The notes under the pieces: generated by a model
What the model was told of the DNA's origin: nothing
The model's database searches: none
Seen by the model: only the letters and a program-made list of their open reading frames with translations
In this document: piece after piece, positions 9,788 to 20,200 of the stretch
Layout of the letters: the number at the start of each line of letters is the position of its first letter
How positions within the stretch are numbered: the first letter of the stretch is position 1
Source of the DNA: Auricularia sp. M13
Lineage: Eukaryota; Basidiomycota; Agaricomycetes; Auriculariales; Auriculariaceae
Reading direction: 5' to 3'
Length of the DNA: 64,000 bases
NCBI GenBank assembly: GCA_037042915.1
Contig: CM073202.1
Coordinates: 3,286,001-3,350,000 of the forward strand
Position numbers and translations under genes: made by a program

Positions 9788-12486
9788 ACGCGAGATAGCA
9801 CTGTCTGACTGAGGCCTAGGATTATGGGCGCATCAGCTTAGAGAGCTTTCCTAATGCGCTTGGTGCTCACATTAATCTCGCGGCGTGGATGCGTCGCCTC
9901 TCGGTAGCAAAAAGCGGGATGGCGGAGCTTGATTTAACCATGACGGAACAACAGGCACTCAGCACATGTAGTACCTACAAACGTGAGCGTACCTATGCAT
10001 TAGAAGAAACCCTTTCAAAAGCGCCGTAAAATGGACGGGAGAGCAATGCAATCCGCGACCAGACTCAAATCCGATGCCGCAAGAAGACGAAAAACAGAAC
10101 GAGGATGGCAAGGATTCAGGCTGCGAGTGGGATGTGACGTTGTGTGGCGTTCTGAATGAATTTCTACTGTAATGAGACGCCAAAAACCTGAACTGATTTT
10201 TGGCTTACATTGTCCGAGCCATCCCACGCGGATTCAGCGAGGTCGTCGCCAGTTGCCGTTCTCAGCAGCACATTGGGCTTACATAATCTTGGGGCGAGAA
10301 GCAAAGAAAGGCGTTTTTTGACCAATAGGCTGCAAGAATGGATACCCGTTCAACGTTCAACCCTTTGCCACATCTTGAACAGGCCCCCAGCATAAAATTG
10401 GCACTCCTGCTCACTGGTAGGCGTTCGACACAGTAGACTTCACCACCCCCCCACTAGCGGAAAATACCTCACGCAAAGGAGAGATAGTGCCAAAAGTCGA
10501 GGACGCGCCGGGAGGCCGGCGATGGGCGTTTCTAGACTGGGGTGCGAGAACTGCAGTGGGACTCTCATCCGCACCTGAATTCAGCCAGCGCCGCGGCGGC
10601 CCCGGGAGAACTTGAAGCGCAGATACACTGGCAGGCCTAGGACGCGCCGCCGGGTGATCTCCATGCCAGACCCGGGACTTGGAGAACATCTCGTGCTGCT
10701 GCTGTGTCGAGGCGAGAGCGAGAGAAGGCCACTTCGTTGATACAGTATGCGTGTAACGGCGGCAGTGCAGCCGGTCTTGCGGTGAGACGTTGTGAAAATT
10801 GTTGTGCAGGCTACTTCTAGTCCCTTCCCACTGCCACCCTGAGGAGATCCCGGCGTGCCGGTGCGGGCTGGCGGGCAGTCTCACGCGGGACGTCGATGGG
10901 CGAGTGAAGACGCGGACGGCTGCTGGGCTCACGCACAGCGGAGGCCGCAGGCCTCAGAGAGCCAGCCTCGTCCGAGTCGAAGCACGCTCGGGTACTCCCT
11001 CCGACTCTGCGCGCTGTCTGCACCCCTGTGAGACTCGGGGGAGCGAATGGGAATTACAACACGCAATGCAGCACATTGGCCGGAAGGGTGCGCACTGGCA
11101 GCTCTGCGATTATATGCCGAGGAGCGCGTAGGTACATAAGTATCATTATTATGTCCAGTGACTGGAGGCGCCCGGACCTGCATCGCACCTGCACAAAGCC
11201 CGACGCGCGTGACGACGAAGCTCGGGTTGCGACGCGAGCTGGGATTGACGTTTAAAGTACCGTTGGGGCTGCGAATGCGGTGCGCGGAGCAGCACTGTCA
11301 GTAGGTCCAGGTGTAGACAGCGCGTCTGCAAAGGCATCACGAGGATCGAGGCGGCGAATTCAAAGCTGAGAATCCGAGCACGCGGTATGAATGGGGTTGA
11401 GGGTCGCATGATCAGCGCTTCGGAGTCGCAAGTCAGACTACAGTGCGGCGCCGAGAACGCGTCGACCGGGTTGCGACGGCAACGGCGACGCAGTGGAGTC
11501 GCGGAGGATTAACGTTTACAGTTGGAGCCGCGAATGCCAGGCAGTGCGTGGAGTAGCACAGCTACTAGTACTCAGGTTCAGCGAGCGCAAAAGCATTAAC
11601 TTATCAGGAGCTGGGGATTCGGGGCCGAGAGCTGAGAATCCGAGCGCACACGGTCTGAGGGTTGCCTCGAGCTCGCGATCGGAGTCACACTGAGATCAGA
11701 TTCACACCGAGCCTGAGGCTGACCAGGTGAACGCGGCGAATAAAGACCAATCTCGGGTTGCGACGGCAACCGGGTGCGCCATGGTCGCGAATGTGGGGTC
11801 GACGTTGGCGCAGCAAGCAGGACGACGGTCTAGACTCGCTATCGGCGGGTGCAGAGGACCAGCAGCGTTCGAGAGCCGAGACTGCGTCGCGCGTGGCAAA
11901 ATGGAAACTGAGAATCCGGGATGGCCGTGGGTTGAGGGCTTTTCTGACTGGAATGAACACAGGCTGCAATTTCAATTGCCTATCGTCGTACATCAAGCTT
12001 TGTTTCTGTTTGCGCGGATTGATGGATCAGAGCGCGACGTTCATTTCGCGCGGCGGCGGCCAGTCAGAAACGCGCACGTGCAGAGTCAGCAGACGGTGAC
12101 ACGCTTGAGCTTGAAACACGGCAAGCCCAGCCTGGGGGTTCGGCAGGCAGAATTCGGTGGGCGGTGTGAACACGAGGCGTGTGTCGGGACTAGAACGAAA
12201 GCTGAGCCGATGGGAGCTGAGGGCAGTATAGGTGCGGGTTGCTCGGCCGAGGTGTGGGATAATTCGAGGATCCGAGCGCGATACAGTGCTGGAGAACGGG
12301 CGATGGCGGGCGGGCGGGAGGAGCTCATCGGGGTTCGGTGTTCGGGACTCGGGAGGCGGGGCCGTGATTGGGCAGCGGCGCGTGTGTGGCAGTGCCATGA
12401 CGTGGCTGAAGACCGCGGACTCATATACCCAATCTCTCCCTCTCCTCCTCCCAGCTTCCCTCACTCTTTACTCACCGACCCCGACG
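9788..12486. other. Long non-coding stretch with degenerate tandem repeat
   Basis: No gene could be supported in 2.7 kb. Frames on both strands are Arg/Ala/Pro-rich by composition only. About 11220-11950 contains a degenerate repeat (listed separately). Upstream of 12487 a pyrimidine-rich tract (ctctccctctcctcctccc, about 12434-12452) looks like the CT-rich core promoter common in fungal genes. Confidence 0.45.
11220..11950. repeat. Degenerate tandem repeat, about three units of 245-285 bp
   Basis: Three units start at about 11221, 11466 and 11751 with variants of ctcgggttgcgacgg. Each carries, in the same order, a later block gagaatccgagc (11369, 11633; a variant at 11910) and a tgagggt block. 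Spacing is 245-286 bp. The units differ by many substitutions and indels, so the array is old. No coding frame runs through it. Confidence 0.55.
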
Positions 12487-12786
12487 ATGGCGACGCGGCC
12501 GCAAGGCATCACTCTGCCGGCGCTCGCGGCGCCGCAGCCGCAGCCGACGTTCCTGGGCACGCCGTTCGCGTCGAGCAGCACGGTGAACCCGTTCGAGTAC
12601 CCGTTCGCGCGCGCGCCGCCGAGCCCGCAGCTGCAGCAGCAGCGCACGAGCCCGCCACAGACGCACAGCACGAGCCCCGTGCACCCCAAGCTGCAGCGCC
12701 AGAGCCCGCCCGTGCCCGTCCCGCCCCGGCTCTCCGGCGCCAAGTCCGCCGCCGCGAACGAGGACGACCGCAAACGCCTCGCATAG
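12487..12786 (+). CDS. Small Pro/Gln-rich protein of unknown function
   Basis: An ATG at 12487 opens a 99-codon frame starting MATRPQGITLPALAAP and ending DDRKRLA. It follows a CT-rich promoter-like tract within 60 bp, which supports a real start. The protein is low-complexity (Pro, Gln, Ser, Ala) with NPFEYPFARAPPSP in the middle and a charged end. No domain is visible. Codon use is strongly GC3-biased, as in the expressed genes of this window. It could be the first exon of a longer protein, but the in-frame stop after KRLA is not next to an obvious donor. Confidence 0.55.
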   Translation: MATRPQGITLPALAAPQPQPTFLGTPFASSSTVNPFEYPFARAPPSPQLQQQRTSPPQTHSTSPVHPKLQRQSPPVPVPPRLSGAKSAAANEDDRKRLA

Positions 12787-15388
12787 CCCTCCTCGTCGTC
12801 GTCGTCGGAATCGCACTCTGTACTACTCTGATCTGTGCGTCGGCCACTCTAGAATACCCTCCGTGTTTGCTGATATCCTACCCGCATATCTATCTAGACT
12901 CGCTGTCGTCATCGTTTCCCGCCCGTATCCGCGGCTGGCCCATCCCAAGCGCCCGGCCTCAGCGTCATACACGACACGCTCTTCTGCCGGCCCCTCCGTC
13001 CTGACTCTTCCAATCAAAGTGTATCCATGATGTACGAGCCTTTTCCGGTCAAAACCTCTGCACGACACTCTACCCCGTACCGCTACTCTATACCCCGCCC
13101 GCATACCTACCTACCTCGTATTACCTATTAACCGTTACTGCACGCTTGCAATGACGCATTGTTGCCTTTGCGTCGTCCGGCCCGACGCCGTTTATTGACA
13201 CTTCCCACTCTCTCGCGCAAGTGCTCGTGAGGATCGTCGAAGATCGTCGGAACGTGGGGCGCCACCGCGAGGATCATACGCGTATGAATCTCAGGCCTTT
13301 CCTAAAGCGTGCTTTCGGATATTCCGCTGCTAAAGTGCGCTGATGGATACAGTAGTACAGTCGAAGCCCTCATAAGCCATAGCCCTCTTCGTCCATAACC
13401 CATAGCCGGCCAGAGCGTTTGGCCACCTCAGGAATCGCAATTTACATACAAATACCCGCCCTCTTAGGCCATGATTCACATAACCCATAGGTTTTCGGGG
13501 GTCCCAGATGCCATGGCTTATAAGGGCTTCGACTGTAGGACCTGAGAAGGACCCTCATCCGCCGCTCGAAATCCGCGTGTGCTGTTCGGCTTCAAATGCT
13601 TGGATTCTCAGCTTCGACTGCCACGTTCGACCCATGCGTCGCTCTCGAATAATCCTCAGGTTGTTCCTCTGCAACCGTACTGCACACGACCCTCCACCCC
13701 CACCCCGACCTGCTCAGGTCTTCTCGACAGACCAGAGACCAGCGCGATGGTCTCCTTGAAGTAGCTGGCAGCTCCTGACAGTGCGTCCTTGAAAAGTGGA
13801 ACCGGCGAGCGGGCGGACGCGCTGTGATAGTACCAGGGAGATAGACTCTAGCAGGCGCAGCTGCTGTTACATATTGCTGAGTCCTGACTACGCTGCGCGC
13901 ACCATTTTGCTGTCGCACGCGTTAAATTCTCAGCCTGCTTGAACCTGCCTCAGCCCGGTGCACGTCGTTGGATCTCGATCACCTATTATACTGATCTCAG
14001 CTATAGTAGTACCTTCACATTGATATTCAGAAAGACTCGACCATTGGTGAGAGCTACTGTATGTTTCCATACGGACGGTGCCTATAGATGATGCCAGGGA
14101 TGATTGTGCCGGCCACAGTGATCATCCAGCAGGGCGTCTTCGACTGGTGGGCGAACGGAGCGACGCACCCAGACTCGAGCGTGACGAGGATGATGCGACA
14201 TGGCGCTGAGGAGGACACGCAGGATTTTTCGCGTCAAGAAGGCAGTCGTGCCGCGTGCGAAGTCTTCTGAGGGACGATGAAAATAGACGAACCTCTGTGC
14301 ATGCAGGTCTTGCACGTTACAGAGCTCGGGACGTTTTCGTAAGCAGTCCCTTCGTGGAAACTAAAATGGGAGCGGGGCAGAGGTCGAGGGAAGGGACGCG
14401 ACTCCGCCGCGTCTTTCCCTAAGCCTTGCGCCGCACGGACCGTTGCATAACCGCGCCCCTCCACCCCCGCCTCCTGCAGATACTGCGTCCTGCAACAGCG
14501 CTCACTCTCGTTTCAACCTTTTTTTCCTTTTCGCTCCGAGTCGACTTCGCGGCCGCTCGACTACTCTCGATGCAATGGGCTTGCTCGCCCCTCCACTCCT
14601 GTCCCGCCGCAGCGTTTCCACGTCTGGTGTAGTTGTGCCCTGCGCAGATTTTGTGCACTGTCGAGCGCGTAAGCTATGTTGAACTCGTTTTTTCAGCTGG
14701 CGTTCGGACGTCTGTAAGTACAGTGGCGCAGGCTCTGACTATGCTGCGCGCCGCCGCTTGCTTGCGCGTCCAACATCTGCTGTGCTGTGACCACTCCTGA
14801 ACCTGCTTCCCGCTTTCCGCTTCGTGCTCTACGGCGTAATGCAACAGATTGCGCTGTCTCTGTCGGTCGCTGTTCCTGCTGCTCCCACGCCCGCTGCTAG
14901 TGACCACTGCACATTGCAGCCCCCGGTATTCCAGATCTCACGATCCGCCAGCGCTCACTAGCACTCGCGCGCGCAAAATCTGTTGATTGGAATGCGCCAG
15001 ACGCCAGACTGCTGCTCCCCATCGTCACTTGACACAGCCCTTCCCGTGCCACGCCGCACTGCAGCCTTGCTCCCAGTCGGCGCCCCCCGCCCCCGCACGC
15101 CTCGACATCTCACGTGCCTCCCCAATGCGGGTGCTGCATAGTCAGCGGCGCGACATTCGAGTTCTACTGTTCTTCTGGACCTGATACGAGTACATACGAC
15201 TGTGACGGACGGTACACCTCCTGGCCGCTTCGTTCTCCGTCGTCTCATCTCACGCTCTAGGAGGGGCAACGCAAAGTCGTGGAAATCTATGTATTACTGG
15301 GAACTGTGCAATGTGCATTCTGTACGACTTCAGACTTCGGCTAGGCCACTCGTTCTCTCTCACAAACGACCGAACACCAAATTCCCAC
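12787..15388. other. Non-coding stretch with one MITE
   Basis: No gene was recognised in 2.6 kb. A MITE lies at 13358-13535. Elsewhere there are pyrimidine-rich segments (such as 14440-14570) and short random frames. No homology between frames or splice continuity could be found. Confidence 0.45.
13358..13535. mobile_element. 178-bp MITE, TA target site (Tc1/mariner-pogo type)
   Basis: The left end CAGTCGAAGCCCTCATAAG and the right end (reverse complement CAGTCGAAGCCCTTATAAG) form near-perfect terminal inverted repeats of about 23 bp with one mismatch. Both ends are flanked by TA (13356-13357 and 13536-13537), the duplication made by Tc1/mariner-superfamily transposases. The interior has no coding capacity and repeats the word cataacccatag. 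It is a non-autonomous element. The well-preserved ends suggest fairly recent insertion. Confidence 0.85.
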
Positions 15389-15962
15389 CTATCCCACCGG
15401 GACCGGCGCCCACCGTGACGCGACCGTAGCCATACTCAGACTGGAGGCAGACCAGCAACCCGCCGTCGTTCCCCACACAGTTGTCTGCGGCGATACAGTA
15501 TGCGCATCAGTCACGTCAACTTCAATGGTGAACGTACCGAGGTCGACCGACGCGGCGTGCGTGCTGCCGTCGAGGCGCGCACAGCTGCACGTGAGGAGTG
15601 TGCTGCCCGCTGGGAGGGTGCAGTTCCTACAGCTTTGGAACGCGTTGCCGCTGCACCACCCATCAGCGCCCGTCGAGAAGACAAACTCAAAGAAGACTCG
15701 GAACGCACTGGGACTGGCAGGACAGGACGCCGTCGGTGTTCGCCAGGCAGCTGTTGAGGGGGACGAGGCTGCGCAGGCTGCGGGGCTCGGTCCAGCCCCA
15801 GCTGCTCCAACTCCACGTCGGGGTGTCGCAGGTAGCGGCGACGTAGACTTCCTGGGAGTATTCGAATTCGACCATGTCGACGTCGGTGCAGGTCGTGCCG
15901 AAGCGAGAGATGCCAGCGGCGAGTGTGTTGGAGACGAGGCCCAGCAGGAAGAGGAGCTGCAT
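15389..15962 (-). CDS. Secreted CVNH-like protein, second copy
   Basis: Minus-strand ATG at 15962; exon 1 is 15962-15709, the intron 15708-15651 (GTGCGT..GTGCAG), and exon 2 15650-15389 ends in TAG. This gives 171 residues in frame. The start MQLLFLLGLVSNTLAAG is a signal peptide. CVNH-type motifs follow: TTCTDVDMV, VAATCDTP, LNSCLANTDGVLSCQ, then GNAFQSCRNCTL, LLTCSCARLDG and ASVDLGTFTI. The intron falls at the same place as in the gene at 7525-8059, and the core around it is shared, so the two are paralogues. An insertion of Trp/Ser residues (WSWSSWGW) lies in the first repeat. A TATAAAGG box on the minus strand (16034-16027) is well placed upstream. Confidence 0.75.
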
Positions 15963-16561
15963 TGGTGGAGATTTCTTCGAATAATCACGGTGTGAATGCC
16001 ACTAGAGCGGCATGAGGATGGGCGGCCTTTATAGGCGAAATCTGTTGTGGCAAAGAATGCACGGAAGTTCCTTTCTCTGCAGGTATCGGGTGGCACACCA
16101 ACGTTGCAAATGAGTCAGGCAGGCGGAGCCACCTCGGGCTGACATCTGGAAGTTATATAGTAGATGTAATGCCATCATGAGTGCAATCCCCCCACTAGAC
16201 CTCCTACAATGAGCACTTGATATCTCAGGCCGGACGGGCACTTAGCACTGTGTATCACAGGTCATATTCAGTGATATCGCGGCTTGAGTCCCTTCACCGA
16301 GGCCATCAGTGCTAGCAATCGTCTATCCCTGTGCTATCTTTACGAAGCACTGTTCTATTCCCTTCATCTCCAGAGATGCAGCCATCCGTGCGATATCCCG
16401 TGAGATAGTTTAAATATTTGTTCTGGGGCAGAGTATCTTCTGAGCTACACAGTGATATCGTCCTATCTCTGGTGCTACGATGCTTTCGTACAAATTGCAC
16501 CAAGTCTCACACCTCTGTTATAGTCGCGAGTTCCTGTGAGGACTCATCAAATCCCCCCCAT
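15963..16561. other. Promoter region and left margin of the KDZ block
   Basis: The left half is the CVNH promoter. From about 16250 the sequence is rich in words related to the KDZ-block motif (CAGTGATA at 16269-16276 and 16450-16457, GTATCACAG at about 16250). I take this as the left margin of the composite transposon. No gene. Confidence 0.45.
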
Positions 16562-17059
16562 ATGGAGCTGCCCCCGACCCCTTCTCTATCATCGAGCACG
16601 CCGCACACGCCCGACTCCACACCCGACTCACGCGCACCCAAGCGCTCTCGCAGTCCCTCAGTGGCCTCAACAGTGCTCGACGGCTCGATGTCCACGAAGC
16701 GCTCTCGCAGTGCCTCTGTTTCAACTGCCGTTGACTCGGTCCACGACCCCGAAGATCCCGTGCCCGAGCGCTTTCCCTGGTTCCGCGCCGCCTTACGGTC
16801 GGGGAGAACGTACGAAGGCCCAGCGTTCTCAAACGAGGATCTCGTCAAGTGCCGCGATTGGTACAATGACATGGTTGAAGGACGCGCGCCGGCTGCATTG
16901 CAGAAGTGGGATACGGCCCATAAGGAGCTCGACGCACTCTTCGACGAGCTCAGCGAGCTGGAACGGCGGGAGAAGAAACACCTGCGGCAGATCAAACGCC
17001 TCACCGCGCTCTGCAACGCGCTTGAGGCTCAGCTCGCGGCGTTGCAGAAGTCCCCTTAG
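16562..17059 (+). CDS. KDZ cargo: small protein with C-terminal coiled coil
   Basis: An intronless 165-codon frame from ATG 16562. Residues 1-60 are Ser/Thr/Pro-rich with two basic patches (KRSRSPS, KRSRSASVS), likely disordered and nuclear. Residues 65-100 contain FPWFRAALRSG and VKCRDWYNDM. Residues 105-165 form a strong amphipathic helix with heptad leucines (ELDALFDELSELERREKK and LCNALEAQLAALQ), a predicted coiled coil. No catalytic motif. It sits at the left margin of the KDZ block, 220 bp from the 3' end of the big minus-strand cargo gene. Similar design (disordered start, coiled-coil end) recurs in the genes at 22977, 24383 and 31136, so these may be structural partners. Function unknown. 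Confidence 0.65.
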   Translation: MELPPTPSLSSSTPHTPDSTPDSRAPKRSRSPSVASTVLDGSMSTKRSRSASVSTAVDSVHDPEDPVPERFPWFRAALRSGRTYEGPAFSNEDLVKCRDWYNDMVEGRAPAALQKWDTAHKELDALFDELSELERREKKHLRQIKRLTALCNALEAQLAALQKSP

Positions 17060-17281
17060 ACTACGTATGCACTGTGTTCCTTGAATGTCAGATGTCAGGC
17101 CGTTGCTGCAGCCATAACCCTCGGTCTCCGTTTCACACCGCTTGCACTCAACACCACTTAGTAAGAGACTCAGCGATTCAGGTTCACTTGTTCATTCAAA
17201 GTAAGATCCCATCGTTCATTTGAGTCTTTCTGTCGTAAGCTCCTATTTGCACAGCAATATTGTCTGGTAAGTAACAACGGG

Positions 17282-20200
17282 CTAAGACCCTGCATTCCCG
17301 GTCCACGGGCCCATCAGTGCCTCCTCCCAACCAGTCTCCGGCATCGCGAAGTCCCCGAGGTTGCCCTGTGCACCAAACCCAGCGTGTGCGGCCGCCTGAT
17401 AGAGTGCCGACGCATCAGGCACACTCTGAACACCATACCCGCCGTATTGTTGCGGCTGTTGCGGCGCCGGCGGCGGGACGCTAGGTCCGGGGGCTGCTCC
17501 TGCACCATACGCGTAGCCTTGCGCTGGCGCATGCTGCTGGTCGACGTTGCCGTATGTGTACGGCTGCTGCGGCGGGTGCTGCGGCGGCGCGGGCGCCTGC
17601 TGCAGCTGCTGCCGCTGCTGCTGCTGCTGCAGTACCGGCTGCTGCTGCGCTAGTGGCGGCGCGGGTGGCGGCAGTGGCGGCGCGGGTGGCGGCAGTGGCA
17701 GCGCGGGTGGCGGTGCGGCCTGCTGCTGCGGGTGCCAAGGCTGTTGCTGCTGCGACGGCGGTGGCGGCAGCGACTGCTGCTGCAGGTAGTTCGATGGCTG
17801 CGGGCCGACGTTGCCGTACAAATACGGCTGCGGCGGCTGGTGTTGTGAGGACTGCTGCCCAGGGACTGTGTTTGCACCGTAGGCGAACCCGCCCGACTGC
17901 GTCTGCGCCGCAGGAAGTCCAGGTAGCGATAGCAGCGCCGCGTTGTGAACCGACGGGTCGGTACCGCCGCCCGTGCTGAATCCGTAGCCCCGCTGCTGCG
18001 CCGACGACGCCTGACTCGCTTGATGCGTCGATGGACCAGGTGCAAGAGCAGTGCCCATGCCGAATGCGTAGCCCTGCTGCTGCGCGGGAGGCGGCTGCTG
18101 CGCTGGCTGCGAGGGCGGCCTCGTGACACCGTTCCGAGCGCCATATGAATATGGCCCTTGTTGTGGCGCGGCTGGCGGGCCTTGCGGTACGGGACCTGCA
18201 GAGGTGCCATAATTGCTGCCACCGTATCCGTAACTGCCCTGGTGCAGCGACACTGGCGCTGGAGTTGGCGCCGGCATTGGAGTTGGCGCCGGCGCCGCAG
18301 GCTGTTGGTACTCCATGACTGAGAATGGAGAGGCATCCCGCGGCAGCGGGTGTGCAGAGGGCGTAGGCATGCGCGTGCTGACTGACGCCGCGCGCGATTG
18401 AGCCTGTCTGCCTGACAGCAGAGGGCCCGCGCTGAATGACTCCTACAGTGAGGTCAGCTCCTATGCAAATAGACACCGTTGTGCCACGTACAAGGCCGTA
18501 GTGGTCATGTCCACCGCCACCCAATTGCTCTTCCTCATCGTCGACCTCGAGAACCTGCTCTAGAGCCGGCTTCTTGCGAAGACGCCAGCCGTCGTCGTCA
18601 CCATCGGCCCGCTTGCGCTTGTCTTGCACGCGAGAGCTGGACGTTGTACCCATGTTGCTGCTGCGGACACTGCGCTCGCCGTCGCGGTGCATGCGGCGGT
18701 TGTCGCCAGACCCTTTCGTGCGCTTGCGCTGCCTCGCGTCATCGTCGTCGTTGCCCTGGCGCTGGCGATCCTTCTTCGTCGCAGCCTGGCCTTTGCTGCG
18801 ACGCGCATTGCGCTGGAATGCGTCGCTGCCGTCGTCGTCGCTGCCGCTACGAACCCAATCGCCCACATCGCCAGCTGGCTTGCTGGGCTCGACCTCGCTC
18901 GCGCTTGAGTCGTCCGTGTTCGAAAGGATGGCCTTCGACTTTGCGGCGCGTTTTTTGCTCTTCGGCGCAGGCACCTCGTCTTCGCTCTCGGCAGAGTTGT
19001 CGGTATCAGAATCTACCGTCTGCTCCTTTGCTGCACGTTTCCCGCGCCTCTTCCGGGAAGCCTCGTGCTCGCTCGCGTTTGAGTCCTCGTCCGCCTCAGA
19101 CACAGCTGCCTTGGATTTCGGTGCGCGCTTGGACTTCTTCTTGGTCTTCACGGGTTCGGATGCCTTGGTCTTCTTGGTGCCGTACACAGGGATGCGCTTT
19201 GCGAGAGCCTCCCCGCGAGCCGCGCGCGCAGCAGCGGCATGCTCCCGGATCGTCGCCAGCCTCTGCTTCGTCTCGCGAGGGGCTTTCTTCTCCTGCTCCT
19301 CGAGAACCTCCGCGACAGTTAAGAGGACATCACGGTCCGTGTTCAGCCAGAGCGGCGTGTCGAGCCAGAGTTCGAAGTCGCCCTCGAGTTCGCTGAGCTC
19401 GTAGGAAATAGCGACTACAATTTTTGTTGAGTTCCACAGCAAAGCTCCAACAGATACATTGTACGCATACGCACGTTTACTCAGCGGCACGGCCTTTGGA
19501 CGTTTCACGTCCGGATCCTTGCGTTGGAGGCTGTCGAAAAATACATAGGCTGCGCGGGCCATACGTGTGGACCAGACGAGACTCCTGCCCTGGTCGATAA
19601 TGTCGAGCTGGGGCGGCCAGTCCTCGATGCAGACCTTCTGCTTCAAGCACTGGAGGGGCGCGTTGACCCAGTCGACGTCTGAACCGTGTGTTTTCAATTC
19701 GGCACCTATCCGTGCGGCCTCGCGTCAGTCGCCGCAACAGATGTGTAGCGTGCGAGTACATACGTTGCCAGGCTGAAACAAGTGGCGGGATGAGCTTGCG
19801 CACGACCCTCTGGTCGATTCGCTTGACGTTGTCATCCGTCGGTCGCGGGGCTTGGGTCGCTTCGTCTGCGGTTCCGGTTGCTCTGCCAGAAAGAACGGTT
19901 GTCAGGGTGCTGGCACGCGCAAGGACACGCAATGCTCACATTGCCCACGCGCTGACGTATCCCAAGACCTTGCTCAGCTCAGAGTGGTTCTCGGTGACGA
20001 TCTTGTTGAGATCAACACCGCAGGCCCAGAAACAGTTCGCCGCTTGTCCTTTCAGGTCTCCCGGCACAGCGCATACAATGCCGCCGAACGTAACGATGTT
20101 GTACAGCATGCGGTACCGCTCGCACTGTCGCGATTACAGCGTGAGACTCGCTCTCACGCCCATGCAGCAAAAGTACTCACGGTCTCCAACAGCTGCACCT

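Noticed and set aside
12487-13004. Longer Arg/Ala-rich frames over the small Pro/Gln-rich gene
   Set aside because: They are antisense or shifted-frame shadows of GC-rich coding DNA.
17481-19697. A 738-codon minus-strand frame with a long Ala-rich end
   Set aside because: It reads past a GTACGT donor near 18490 into the wrong frame of the last exon. The other frame, with Gln/Pro and Tyr-Gly repeats, is reached by a clean splice and is preferred.
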